This document shows positions 30,556 through 39,166 of a stretch of 54,093 nt of DNA, in pieces (the stretch's first letter is position 1; the number at the start of each line of letters is the position of its first letter). Position numbers and translations under genes: made by a program. This stretch comes from Paenibacillus fonticola DSM 21315 (GTDB lineage: Bacteria; Bacillota; Bacilli; Paenibacillales; Paenibacillaceae). The notes beneath the pieces were generated by a model. The model was given only the letters and a program-made list of their open reading frames with translations. It searched no databases and was not told the DNA's origin. The DNA lies in the NCBI RefSeq assembly GCF_000381905.1, contig NZ_KB907259.1, positions 102,894 to 156,986 of the forward strand. Reading direction: 5' to 3'.

Positions 30556-30604
30556 AAAGACCGAGCTAAGGGTGATTGATAAATCCCTGCTCGGTCTTTT
30601 TTTA
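30556..30604 (+). terminator. Terminator after folC-murC
   Basis: AAAGACCGAGC and GCTCGGTCTTT pair, with an inner AGGG/CCCT extension, and run into seven T. Confidence 0.9.
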
Positions 30605-30822
30605 CCTCTATCTCATCGCATGGCCTTCACTTCATTAAAAAAAGGAAGCTGCGTCCGGGAAAGCAGTGCCCTCCCCACCGGAAAAAGGCAGTGTCTTCCG
30701 GATCGTTAAGCAGCCTGCCCGGAGTTCTCTTGAAATGTAAGGCCTCGTTCATTTGGACTGGTCTATAATTGCATGCTTGCACATATTGTATGGTAGAAGA
30801 GAGGACAAGGAGCGTGCGGATC
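30605..30822. other. Spacer between murC terminator and SPOR-domain gene
   Basis: The murC to next-gene distance is about 322 bases. Beyond the terminator it holds a CCGGAA/TTCCGG inverted repeat (30678-30701) and a TATAAT at 30764-30769 without a clear -35. I see no gene. Confidence 0.4.
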
Positions 30823-31887
30823 GTGAACAAGGCCAAGATGACATTCCGGTTCGATGAGCAAGAGCGTGAAAGCCGTAATAAAGGAGCAGGATCTGACCGA
30901 AAGGAGGCCCCCCTGCCTTCTGATGTCAATAAGGTGGTTTATCGGGCAGTGGAGACATCGGATTACTATGGTGATCCGTTTACAGATCATACCGGAACGG
31001 AAATGTCAGTTTTTCCGGGGAATGAGGAATTGGACGGCAAAGAGTATTATTACCGCAAGACGACCACCTCCTGGTGGAAGGTTGCCGGCTCACTGACCGG
31101 CGCGATTATGACAGGAGCTCTATTTGGATTTGTAGTCCTATCGATGTTCAATCAGGAGATCACGGTCCCTATCCCGGGAATTGGCGTACCAAAACATAAC
31201 GCCGCCGGAGAAGCTGCGGATGTTCCCGTGCTAGGCAGCATTGCGATTGAGGAACAAGCGCCTTTAGTGCATGTTGTCCTGCCATCGCAAAGTTATCATT
31301 TTCTCCAATACGGCGTGTTTAGTACAGCGGAAGGCGTCCAGCTGGCACAGGAGCAATTGCGCTCATCAGGTCTAGCTGCTGCCCGGGATACGGTAGATGA
31401 GAAACGGGTGTATGCGGGCGTATCACCTGATCGCGAAGAAGCAAAACTGTTAAGCGGCCGGCTTAAGACTAACGGAGTCCACCTTATTTTGCATGAAATT
31501 ACCCTCCCGGAAACAGCCGCAATTCAATACAGCGGGGATGTCGCTTCGCTCCAGCAGTATTTGGCACAAAGTGCCGATCTGGCATACATGCTCAGCGCTT
31601 CCTCTGCTTCTCTGCTTGGCGATTCGGTCCCCTCACGGCAGAGTACGGAGGAAATCGGCCAATTGCTGGAAAGCCATCAGCTTTGGACCAAAAGCGCTGC
31701 TGCGATTCGAGGGATGCTGCCGTCAGAAGCTGAGACCGTAGCGAGGGAAATGGAAAAGGCGATGAACAGCGCCGTTGAAGCGATGGAGGAGTTCAACCGA
31801 AAGGGAGAACAGTCGATGCTCTGGGAAGTGCAAAATGAAATGATGCGATTCATATTGGCTGAACAGAAAATCGTTACCGGGACATAG
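30823..31887 (+). CDS. SPOR-domain membrane protein
   Basis: The product is a single-pass membrane protein with a cytosolic N-terminus of about 90 residues, a membrane segment (SLTGAIMTGALFGFVVLSMF) and an extracytoplasmic SPOR domain. That domain (YHFLQYGVFSTAEGVQLAQ ... VYAGVSPDREEAKLLSGRL) is a fold that binds denuded septal peptidoglycan. A helical C-terminal part follows. The frame is open from a TTG at 30769, which lies inside a TATAAT box. I prefer the GTG at 30823, 10 bases after AAGGAG, giving 354 residues (MNKAKMTFRFDEQE). It is likely a division- or sporulation-septum protein; the exact role is unknown. Confidence 0.85.
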   Translation: MNKAKMTFRFDEQERESRNKGAGSDRKEAPLPSDVNKVVYRAVETSDYYGDPFTDHTGTEMSVFPGNEELDGKEYYYRKTTTSWWKVAGSLTGAIMTGALFGFVVLSMFNQEITVPIPGIGVPKHNAAGEAADVPVLGSIAIEEQAPLVHVVLPSQSYHFLQYGVFSTAEGVQLAQEQLRSSGLAAARDTVDEKRVYAGVSPDREEAKLLSGRLKTNGVHLILHEITLPETAAIQYSGDVASLQQYLAQSADLAYMLSASSASLLGDSVPSRQSTEEIGQLLESHQLWTKSAAAIRGMLPSEAETVAREMEKAMNSAVEAMEEFNRKGEQSMLWEVQNEMMRFILAEQKIVTGT

Positions 31888-31903
31888 AAGAGATTTACGT
31901 TAG

Positions 31904-31940
31904 AGGCAGGGAATTGGAAATAGTTCCCCCTGCCTTTTTT
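31904..31940 (+). terminator. Terminator after the SPOR-domain gene
   Basis: AGGCAGGGAA pairs with TTCCCCCTGCCT, with a GGAAATAG loop region, followed by six T. Confidence 0.88.
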
Positions 31941-32034
31941 ATGTTTGTATTGGTGGTCAATTAACCTTATAATGATGAAAGGTCAAAGTGTAAAAAAATG
32001 GCGAGGTCGACACCCGGGAAGGTGCCTTCGCTCA

Positions 32035-32225
32035 AATGACAAGTAAATGATGAGTAGTAACAATTAATGACAAGTATTGATGAGTAGTGACACAAGTAGC
32101 GACACCAGAAACGAGACAAGAATCGACACAAGAAATGACTAGTAATATCGAGTATGATGGTGACAATGCCGAGTAATGATGCACCATATCGGGCAGTGTC
32201 GAGCAATGACGCTTGGCCGTTTGAT
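32035..32225. repeat. Degenerate tandem repeats upstream of maf
   Basis: Two 27-30-base copies of the pattern AATGACAAGTA..TGATGAGTAGT (32035-32061 and 32065-32092) are followed by looser copies built on GACAC, GACAAG and AGTAATGA words up to about 32213. The 372-base gap between the SPOR gene and maf otherwise holds only a terminator and the maf ribosome binding site. Confidence 0.6.
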
Positions 32226-32259
32226 TCTGAACGATCGAAACTAAAGGAGAGTTTGCATC

Positions 32260-32871
32260 TTGGAATTCAAAGCTTCATCATCGAGACTGGTTGTGCTGGC
32301 ATCTACATCGCCGCGCAGACGGGAACTGCTGGCTTCTCTACATATTCCGTTTGAAGTTATTCCAAGTGATGCCGACGAGTCTACGCCTTCCCATTGGACG
32401 CCGGAGCAAATCGTTATGGAGCTGGCGCTGCGCAAGGCGAAGGCGGTAGTGGCTTCCCTTCCTGGGGCGTCGATAAATGCTGTTATCGTAGGCAGCGATA
32501 CCATTGTCGTTCGCGACGGACAAGTATTGGGCAAACCTAAGGATCAAGCGGAAGCAGCATCAATGCTTCGTTCCTTGCAGGGCCGAAGCCACAGTGTGTA
32601 TACTGCTGTCGCCTGCATTGACGGAATAACCGGAAGATCGGAAGTTGATTACCGCTTAACTCTGGTTACAATGAGAGCTTTAACGGAGCAGGAAATCGCT
32701 GCCTATGCCCGAACCGGCGAAGGTCTGGATAAGGCGGGAGCGTACGCCATACAAGGCTTGGGCTCGATATTTGTAACCGGCATTGAAGGCTGCTACTTCA
32801 ACGTCGTTGGAATGCCGCTGTCCTTGTTAAGTGAAATGCTCGGCCATTTCGGGGTCGAAATATTGAAGTAA
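32260..32871 (+). CDS. maf: Maf-family nucleotide pyrophosphatase
   Basis: Maf proteins hydrolyse non-canonical or modified nucleoside triphosphates and slow septum formation when overproduced in B. subtilis. The 203-residue protein shows the Maf signature LASTSPRRRELLASL at about residues 12-26, plus GSDTIVV and KPKDQAEAASMLRSLQGR. The start is TTG with AAAGGAGA 9 bases upstream. It leads into radC, mreBCD and minCD, the same order as the B. subtilis maf locus. Confidence 0.95.
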   Translation: MEFKASSSRLVVLASTSPRRRELLASLHIPFEVIPSDADESTPSHWTPEQIVMELALRKAKAVVASLPGASINAVIVGSDTIVVRDGQVLGKPKDQAEAASMLRSLQGRSHSVYTAVACIDGITGRSEVDYRLTLVTMRALTEQEIAAYARTGEGLDKAGAYAIQGLGSIFVTGIEGCYFNVVGMPLSLLSEMLGHFGVEILK

Positions 32872-33016
32872 GCCGAAACCGAAACTTGTAACAAAAAACT
32901 TCATATGTTCGTTGTTAAAGAAAAGGAAGAGGTAAAGCATATCCTTCCGCAAAGAATTTTGCTGCTGCGTCCGGAATGCCGGACTAACGCCAATTATTCG
33001 GAAGCGAGGGATATAA

Positions 33017-33706
33017 ATGGATACATCGCAATACTTGTTGCGTGACATGCCGTATGAGGAGCGCCCGAGAGAGCGCATGATCCAATATGGGGCTGGATCG
33101 CTCAGCAATGCCGAACTGCTAGCTATTCTGTTTCGGACGGGCACCCGTGACGAATCGGCCATTCATTTGGCTCAGCGCGTATTGAGCGGGACGGGTGGGA
33201 TCCGCAATCTTATAGATATTAGCATGGACGAGCTTATGGAAATGAAGGGAATCGGCCCGGCCAAAGCGGTACAGCTCAAGGCAGGAATTGAGCTAGGGCA
33301 AAGGCTTGCCAGAGCGCGATTGCCGGAAGCTCCTGTTATTCGCAGTCCACGCGATGCTGCGGGTATTCTGATGGAGCAGCTTCGCTATTTGCAGAAGGAA
33401 CATTTTGTCTGTTTATTTTTAAATACGAAAAATCATATCATTGCTCAGGAGACGCTTTCCATCGGAAGTTTGAATTCCTCGATCGTCCATCCGCGAGAGG
33501 TGTTTCGCGCGGCGATAAAATGCAGCAGTGCGTCCGTCGTATGCGCCCATAACCATCCAAGCGGCGATCCGACGCCAAGTCCTGAAGATATTCGCATGAC
33601 GGAGCGCTTGTGCGAAGCTGGGGAAATCGTCGGAATTGATGTACTGGACCACATCGTGATCGGGGACGGGGAATTCATAAGTTTGAAGGAGCAAGGCTTG
33701 ATGTAA
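33017..33706 (+). CDS. radC: RadC family JAB-domain protein
   Basis: The 229-residue protein has an N-terminal helix-hairpin-helix region (DELMEMKGIGPAKAVQLKAG). The C-terminal JAB/MPN metalloprotease-like domain has the metal motif HNHPSGDPTPSPED with a downstream Asp. Despite the name, a role in DNA repair is doubtful in the family. It sits between maf and mreB as in many Firmicutes. Confidence 0.96.
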   Translation: MDTSQYLLRDMPYEERPRERMIQYGAGSLSNAELLAILFRTGTRDESAIHLAQRVLSGTGGIRNLIDISMDELMEMKGIGPAKAVQLKAGIELGQRLARARLPEAPVIRSPRDAAGILMEQLRYLQKEHFVCLFLNTKNHIIAQETLSIGSLNSSIVHPREVFRAAIKCSSASVVCAHNHPSGDPTPSPEDIRMTERLCEAGEIVGIDVLDHIVIGDGEFISLKEQGLM

Positions 33707-33745
33707 TATAATAGACCAGATACAGAAGGAAAGGAAGATTACAGC

Positions 33746-34777
33746 ATGTTAGGTGGTTTCACAAAAGACTTAGGGATTGATTTGGGGACGGCGAATACGT
33801 TGGTGTACATTCGTGGCAAGGGGATCATCGTAAGAGAACCGTCAGTCGTCGCTATGAATACAGATAACAAAAGCATTGTGGCAGTCGGAGAGTCTGCCAA
33901 GAAAATGATTGGGAGAACGCCGGGGAATATCCGCGCGATTCGTCCGATGAAGGATGGCGTTATCGCTGACTTCGACACGACGGCGACTATGATAAAATAC
34001 TTTATCCGCCAGGCACAGAAGCAGCGTTCGTTGTTCCAGCGTCACCCGAATGTGATGGTGTGCGTCCCTTCCGGAATTACGGCTGTAGAACAGCGCGCGG
34101 TTGAGGATGCGACGAAGCAGGCAGGAGCCCGTGAAGCCTATACCATTGAAGAGCCTTTTGCAGCGGCCATCGGAGCTGATCTTCCAGTATGGGAGCCGAC
34201 CGGCAGCATGGTTGTGGATATCGGCGGCGGTACGACAGAAGTTGCCGTTATATCTCTCGGAGGGATTGTGACCAGTAAATCAGCGAGAGTGGCCGGTGAT
34301 GATATGGATGAATCCATCATTCAATATATTAAGCGCCAGTATAATTTGATGATCGGTGAGAGAACGTCGGAGCAGCTTAAGATGGACATTGGGTCGGCCC
34401 TCGCTTTGGAGCAGGTTGAAACGATGGAAATCCGCGGACGCGATCTCGTTACCGGCTTGCCTAAGACGATTTCGATTACATCGGATGAAATTACCGAGGC
34501 ACTCGGCGATACGGTTAACGCTATTGTTGAGGCGGTGAAGGTAACATTGGAGAAGTGTCCTCCTGAACTGGCCGCTGACATTATGGATCGCGGCATTGTA
34601 TTGACTGGTGGCGGAGCGCTGCTTCGCAATCTCGATAAGCTTCTGGCTAAAGAGACGGGAATGCCGGTAATCGTAGCGGAACACCCGCTTGATTGTGTGG
34701 CCATTGGTACAGGCAGAGCGCTCGACAATATTCATTTGTTCAAATCGAGAAGCAGTTCAGCTCTTCGTAAACGCTAA
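33746..34777 (+). CDS. mreB: Rod shape-determining protein MreB
   Basis: This actin-like filament protein guides lateral wall synthesis under the membrane. The 343-residue protein has phosphate-1 loop [10 protein letters not shown] (about residues 10-19), [17 protein letters not shown] for phosphate 2 and the adenosine motif [15 protein letters not shown]. The N-terminus [10 protein letters not shown] is typical. AGGAAAGGAAG precedes the ATG. A terminator lies between it and mreC. Confidence 0.98.
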   Translation: MLGGFTKDLGIDLGTANTLVYIRGKGIIVREPSVVAMNTDNKSIVAVGESAKKMIGRTPGNIRAIRPMKDGVIADFDTTATMIKYFIRQAQKQRSLFQRHPNVMVCVPSGITAVEQRAVEDATKQAGAREAYTIEEPFAAAIGADLPVWEPTGSMVVDIGGGTTEVAVISLGGIVTSKSARVAGDDMDESIIQYIKRQYNLMIGERTSEQLKMDIGSALALEQVETMEIRGRDLVTGLPKTISITSDEITEALGDTVNAIVEAVKVTLEKCPPELAADIMDRGIVLTGGGALLRNLDKLLAKETGMPVIVAEHPLDCVAIGTGRALDNIHLFKSRSSSALRKR

Positions 34778-34820
34778 TGCTTAGGATAGCAAGGAAGAGC
34801 ATGCACTATTAACGATAAAC

Positions 34821-34857
34821 CGGCGCCGTCCTGAAATGGACGGCTATGCCGTTTTTT
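34821..34857 (+). terminator. Terminator between mreB and mreC
   Basis: CGGCGCCGTCC and GGACGGCTATGCCG form a stem with a TGAAAT loop, followed by six T. It would give more mreB than mreCD unless read-through or a separate promoter feeds mreC. Confidence 0.75.
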
Positions 34858-34905
34858 CTGTGAATACAGAGGTGTAGCGGAGAGGAGAAATTGTAAGGTT
34901 GGAGG

Positions 34906-35781
34906 GTGCTTAAACTGTTTAAGCTGCTTGGCAACAAAAGACTGTTTATTTTGTTAATGGGGCTCATTTTATTTATCGCAGTGATGGGTTTTACGCTTGG
35001 ACCGCGTTTGAATTTATCTTGGCCGGAAAAGTTTTTGAAAGATACGGTCGGCTTTGTGCAGTCCATTTTTTATAAACCTACATCTTATGTCGCAGGGCTG
35101 ATCGAGGACGTATCCAATTTGCGTTCGCTGCAGGAAGAAAATGAGGCGCTCAAAATTGCGCTCTCCCACTATACGCGGGATAAGGCCAGACTAAACTGGA
35201 TTGAACAAGAATATATCGAGCTGCAGGAGCTGTCTCATTTTACGGAAGCGCAAAAAAACCAATACAACTATACGTACAAGATTGCCCAGGTGGTTAGCGT
35301 CAATAACGATCCGATCAACCGGACAATCAAGATGAATTTGGGGAGCAACGACGGTGTGAAGGTCGGCTACGCTGTCATGTCGATAGATGGATTGGTAGGC
35401 ACGGTCAGCCGGGTCAGCAACTTTACGTCAACCGTTAAGCTCTTAACTACGATGGATGCGAAGGACCCAAATTCCAATGGAATTTCGGCGACGGCTTTAG
35501 GGAAAGAGAATCAAGTGTTCGGTATCGTTGAGACATTTGACCACAACAAGGGAATGTTTCTTATGAACAAGATCGAAGATTCATCCTCGCTGGCGATTGA
35601 CGACACGATCGTCTCCTCAGGTGTTGGCGGGGCCTTTCCACGCGGCGTGGTAATCGGTAAGGTGAAAGACATTCAGGTTGGGGAATACGGGATGACTTAT
35701 ACAGCTTTTATTGAGCCGACGGCCAGCTTCTCGGACTTGAAATCTCTAATTGTGGTGTATACACCGGAGGTTCTGGAGTAG
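34906..35781 (+). CDS. mreC: Rod shape-determining protein MreC
   Basis: MreC is the extracytoplasmic partner that links MreB to penicillin-binding proteins. The 291-residue frame has an N-terminal membrane helix (about 12-32, LFILLMGLILFIAVMGFTLG), a coiled coil (RSLQEENEALKIALSHY) and the beta-barrel MreC domain (VVSVNNDPINRTIKMNLGSNDGVKVGYAV). The GTG at 34906 overlaps the GGAGGG ribosome binding site (34901-34906) and is badly spaced. An in-frame CTG at 34915 is 8 bases from it and could be the true start, which would shorten the protein by 3 residues. The stop overlaps mreD. Confidence 0.96.
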   Translation: MLKLFKLLGNKRLFILLMGLILFIAVMGFTLGPRLNLSWPEKFLKDTVGFVQSIFYKPTSYVAGLIEDVSNLRSLQEENEALKIALSHYTRDKARLNWIEQEYIELQELSHFTEAQKNQYNYTYKIAQVVSVNNDPINRTIKMNLGSNDGVKVGYAVMSIDGLVGTVSRVSNFTSTVKLLTTMDAKDPNSNGISATALGKENQVFGIVETFDHNKGMFLMNKIEDSSSLAIDDTIVSSGVGGAFPRGVVIGKVKDIQVGEYGMTYTAFIEPTASFSDLKSLIVVYTPEVLE

Positions 35782-36311
35782 TGCGGAAACGTAAATATGT
35801 GTTGATTCTGCTGCTGTTCTTATTATTTATTATCGAGGGAACGGTTGTCCCTTGGATTATTCCCGATTCCTGGCAAATGCGGATCGTTCCCCATCTGGCA
35901 TATGTCGCCATCCTGTTTGTTACTGTGTATGATAATCGGCATAGCGGACTCGTGCTTGGACTGATTTTCGGTTTATTGCAGGATGTGGTGTTTTACGGCG
36001 CAATGATCGGGGCCTATTCCTTTGCCATGGGGTTATCCAGCTATTTGCTCGGTCTCGTCTTCCGTTCGCCGAGAGCCCCGCTTCCGCTTATGATGATCGT
36101 TGTCGTTATCGGCAGCCTGCTGCTGGACTCCATCTTGTTCGGAACGTACTCTTTGTTCGAGCTGACGCATGAACCGTACACCTGGGCTCTCGTAAATTAT
36201 ATTTTTCCAACGGTGTTCGTTAACTTTGCATTTGCCCTGGCCATTTACGTACCGCTTCGGCGCCAGCTGGAGCTGATTACGAAACAGCGATCCTCCAGCA
36301 GCCAATCCTGA
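35781..36311 (+). CDS. mreD: Rod shape-determining protein MreD
   Basis: MreD is an integral membrane partner of MreC. The 176-residue protein has five or so hydrophobic segments (for example ILLLFLLFIIEGTVVPWIIP and LPLMMIVVVIGSLLLDSILF). The GTG start overlaps the mreC TAG by one base. Its position between mreC and minC matches the Bacillus locus. Confidence 0.95.
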   Translation: MRKRKYVLILLLFLLFIIEGTVVPWIIPDSWQMRIVPHLAYVAILFVTVYDNRHSGLVLGLIFGLLQDVVFYGAMIGAYSFAMGLSSYLLGLVFRSPRAPLPLMMIVVVIGSLLLDSILFGTYSLFELTHEPYTWALVNYIFPTVFVNFAFALAIYVPLRRQLELITKQRSSSSQS

Positions 36312-36388
36312 CTTTTCGTGCATTTCCTTTAAGGAAGCAGGAACTTCTGCTCTTCTGCACGAATTGAATAGGAGGGAGGGACAGGCTT

Positions 36389-37051
36389 ATGACAGTAAAA
36401 TCTAACTACGTTACGATCAAGGGCATCAAGGATGGCCTGGTTTTCCTGCTTGATGATGAGTGTGATTTGCAAAATCTTCTTGATGAACTTCGATATAAGG
36501 TAGAGCATAGCCATCAGAATATCCTGACAGGTCCGATTATTCATATTGATGTTAAACTGGGCAAGCGAATAGTGACCGAAGATCAAAAGGAAATGATCCT
36601 TGATATATTGAAGCAAAAGGGCAATTTACTGATCCGTTCAGTTGAGGCACCGCTGGCGGAAGCTGATCAGCCGCAGAAAGACAAGCTGACGACAATCAGC
36701 GGGATTGTCCGTTCCGGCCAAGTCCTTCATCATGATGGCAATCTGCTGTTTCTTGGAGACGTCAACCCAGGAGGAACAATCTCATGCAGTGGAGACATAT
36801 TTATTCTGGGGGCTTTGCGGGGGATGGCCCATGCCGGTGCAGAGGGGAAGCAGGAGGCGATCATTGCCGCATCTTATTTATCACCGACGCAGCTGCGCAT
36901 TGCGGAAATCTACAGTCGCCCGCCTGATGAATGGGAGCATCGGGAAAGCAGCATGGAGTTTGCTTTTTTACGGGACGGGCAAATGCAAATTGATAAAATA
37001 ACGAACATAACCCGGGTGCGTCCGGACTTTAACGTGTTCAAAGGGGTGTAA
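36389..37051 (+). CDS. minC: Septum site-determining protein MinC
   Basis: MinC inhibits FtsZ ring assembly away from midcell, together with MinD. The 220-residue protein has the N-terminal FtsZ-inhibiting domain (VTIKGIKDGLVFLLDDEC) and the C-terminal beta-helix (VRSGQVLHHDGNLLFLGDVN, GGTISCSGDIFILGALRGMA) that dimerises and binds MinD. GGAGGGAGGG precedes the ATG. minD follows after 3 bases. Confidence 0.97.
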   Translation: MTVKSNYVTIKGIKDGLVFLLDDECDLQNLLDELRYKVEHSHQNILTGPIIHIDVKLGKRIVTEDQKEMILDILKQKGNLLIRSVEAPLAEADQPQKDKLTTISGIVRSGQVLHHDGNLLFLGDVNPGGTISCSGDIFILGALRGMAHAGAEGKQEAIIAASYLSPTQLRIAEIYSRPPDEWEHRESSMEFAFLRDGQMQIDKITNITRVRPDFNVFKGV

Positions 37052-37054
37052 ACT

Positions 37055-37849
37055 ATGGGAGAAGCTATCGTTGTCACTTCGGGCAAAGGTGGTGTCGGCA
37101 AGACGACAACATCTGCGAATATAGGTACGGCTCTGGCGCTGCTTGGCAAGAAGGTATGTCTCGTTGATACGGACATCGGATTGCGTAATTTAGATGTCGT
37201 GATGGGACTGGAAAACCGGATTATTTACGATTTGATCGATGTGGCCGAAGGGCGCTGCCGCCTGAATCAGGCGCTGGTAAAGGATAAGCGGTTCGATGAG
37301 CTGTATATGCTGCCGGCTGCACAGACGAAAGATAAAAATGCCCTAACCTCGGAGCAGGTCAAAGATATTATTCTTGAGCTAAAGAAGGAATATGAATATG
37401 TTATCATTGATTGTCCTGCCGGCATTGAGCAGGGCTTCAAGAATGCTGTGGCCGGAGCGGATCAGGCTATCGTTGTTACGACGCCGGAGCACGCTGCCGT
37501 ACGGGATGCTGACCGTATTATCGGTTTGCTGGAGAGCTCGCATATCAGCTCGCCAAAACTTGTTGTAAACCGGATTAAAGTAGATATGGTGAAATCGGGA
37601 AGCATGCTAGATATCGAGGGCATATTACAGGTGCTGAATATTGACCTTATCGGAGTCGTTCCGGATGACGAGCTGGTCATTAAAGCGGCGAACAGCGGGG
37701 AGCCGACCGTCATGAATCCAGATTCCAAGGCGGCGATCGCTTACCGCAATATCGCCCGCCGCATATTGGGGGATACCGTTCCATTGATGCTGCTCGATCA
37801 GAAGAAAGGGATGTTTAAACGCTTTAAGAAGTTTTTCGGAATGGGTTGA
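37055..37849 (+). CDS. minD: Septum site-determining ATPase MinD
   Basis: MinD is a membrane-associated P-loop ATPase that recruits MinC to the poles. The 264-residue protein has the deviant Walker A SGKGGVGKTTT at about residues 8-18, switch region VDTDIGLRNLDVVMG, and the C-terminal amphipathic helix KGMFKRFKKFFG that binds the membrane. It is tightly coupled with minC. No minE or divIVA is next to it. Confidence 0.98.
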   Translation: MGEAIVVTSGKGGVGKTTTSANIGTALALLGKKVCLVDTDIGLRNLDVVMGLENRIIYDLIDVAEGRCRLNQALVKDKRFDELYMLPAAQTKDKNALTSEQVKDIILELKKEYEYVIIDCPAGIEQGFKNAVAGADQAIVVTTPEHAAVRDADRIIGLLESSHISSPKLVVNRIKVDMVKSGSMLDIEGILQVLNIDLIGVVPDDELVIKAANSGEPTVMNPDSKAAIAYRNIARRILGDTVPLMLLDQKKGMFKRFKKFFGMG

Positions 37850-37852
37850 TCC

Positions 37853-39004
37853 TTGTTGTTTTTCAAATTAAAAAAAGTGGATTGGCTTATGGTTGCCATC
37901 CTGGCCGGCTTTATGATTATGAGCACTTTGCTCGTACGCAGTGCAATTGCTCCTTTCGCACCGGATTTCAAAAATTATGATTTGAAGACATTACTATTCT
38001 ACGCGCTTGGCTTTGCTGTTGTATTTGGGATGGCGTTAGTCGACTACCGTACGTTACTTCGCTATAGCTGGTATATTTACGGAACGGGCTGTTTACTGCT
38101 CGTTCTTGTCTTTTTATTGACTCCGGAAATTAACGGCGCGCGCAGCTGGTTTAAGCTGCCCGGGGGGCTTCTGTTCCAGCCTGCCGAGCTGGTTAAAATT
38201 ATATTGATCTTAACTACCGCTTATTTGCTCGGGAAACGGGAAGGCCGGCCGCTAAGGTTTCGGCGCGATATTATTCCGGTTACGGCGGTTACCCTCCTTC
38301 CTTTTGTGCTGGTACTGATCCAGCCGGACTTAGGCAATGCGATTATTTATCTAATCGTATTGTGCGCCATGCTTTGGATTGGCAATACTAAGTACAGTCA
38401 CGTTTTGATTGGCCTGACAGCGCTCGTCGCTTTCCTGATTGTGTTCGTTACGCTGTTTAATGTGTACAATCAGCAGATTCACGATTATTTGGGGGAGAAG
38501 GGGAAGCTGCACTGGTACCAGCGGATCAATACATTCATTAACCCGGACGAGGCGTCGAATGATGAAAAGCACCAATCCAACTATGCTAAAATAGCTATTG
38601 GTTCCGGGGGATTGCTGGGGGATGGCTACATGCAGGGAGAGCTGAAGAACAAACGTTTTGTTCCATATCCCTACTCGGATTCGATCTTTGTTGTGGTCGG
38701 AGAAGAATTCGGATTTGCAGGCTCCTCTTTACTGATGCTGCTGTACTTTTTGTTTATCTACAGGATGATTCAAATTGCGCTCCGATGTATCGATAAGCGA
38801 GGAGCATATATTATAGTTGGCATTGCGGCGATGTTTCTGTTCCAAGTATTTGAGAATGTAGGCATGATGATCGGCCTGATGCCGATTACGGGCATTACTT
38901 TGCCGTTTATTAGCTATGGCGGGACATCCCTGCTGCTCAATATGCTGTGTATAGGACTGGTGTTCAGCATTAAGCTGCATCAGGAGAAATATGAAGTAGA
39001 ATAG
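37853..39004 (+). CDS. rodA: FtsW/RodA/SpoVE family peptidoglycan glycosyltransferase
   Basis: This is a SEDS polytopic membrane protein that polymerises lipid II. The 383-residue product has about ten membrane segments and the SEDS motifs GARSWFKLPGGLLFQPAELV, VLIQPDLGNAIIYL and the C-terminal PITGITLPFISYGGTS. The setting in a cell-shape locus favours RodA over FtsW or SpoVE, but sequence alone does not prove it. The start is one of two adjacent TTG codons with a weak ribosome binding site, 3 bases after minD, suggesting coupling. Confidence 0.93.
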   Translation: MLFFKLKKVDWLMVAILAGFMIMSTLLVRSAIAPFAPDFKNYDLKTLLFYALGFAVVFGMALVDYRTLLRYSWYIYGTGCLLLVLVFLLTPEINGARSWFKLPGGLLFQPAELVKIILILTTAYLLGKREGRPLRFRRDIIPVTAVTLLPFVLVLIQPDLGNAIIYLIVLCAMLWIGNTKYSHVLIGLTALVAFLIVFVTLFNVYNQQIHDYLGEKGKLHWYQRINTFINPDEASNDEKHQSNYAKIAIGSGGLLGDGYMQGELKNKRFVPYPYSDSIFVVVGEEFGFAGSSLLMLLYFLFIYRMIQIALRCIDKRGAYIIVGIAAMFLFQVFENVGMMIGLMPITGITLPFISYGGTSLLLNMLCIGLVFSIKLHQEKYEVE

Positions 39005-39036
39005 AACCAGTGCTCAAAAGGGCGCTGGTTTTCTTT
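39005..39036 (+). terminator. Terminator after the min-rodA genes
   Basis: ACCAGTGC and GCGCTGGT pair with a CAAAAGG-type loop, then TTTCTTT. The hairpin starts at the rodA stop. Confidence 0.7.
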
Positions 39037-39061
39037 GATTGTCCCGGCCTTCCTTGCTTGT

Positions 39062-39090
39062 TCATATTCCAGTCCTGCCGCTCATAAACT
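39062..39090 (+). promoter_or_regulatory. Sigma-E promoter of spoIVFA-spoIVFB
   Basis: TCATATT (39062-39068) matches the sigma-E -35 fully and CATAAACT (39083-39090) matches seven of eight -10 positions, with the ideal 14-base spacer. The spoIVF operon is a known sigma-E target in B. subtilis. Confidence 0.85.
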
Positions 39091-39166
39091 AAGTACAACA
39101 TGTCTTATTTAAACGATGGTTGTGCTTGCTTAGAAGCGTTTGATGTTAGCGGGAGGAATGAGAAGA

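Noticed and set aside
32904..33040. Short + strand ORF between maf and radC starting MFVVKEKEEV
   Set aside because: No ribosome binding site and it overlaps the radC start in another frame.
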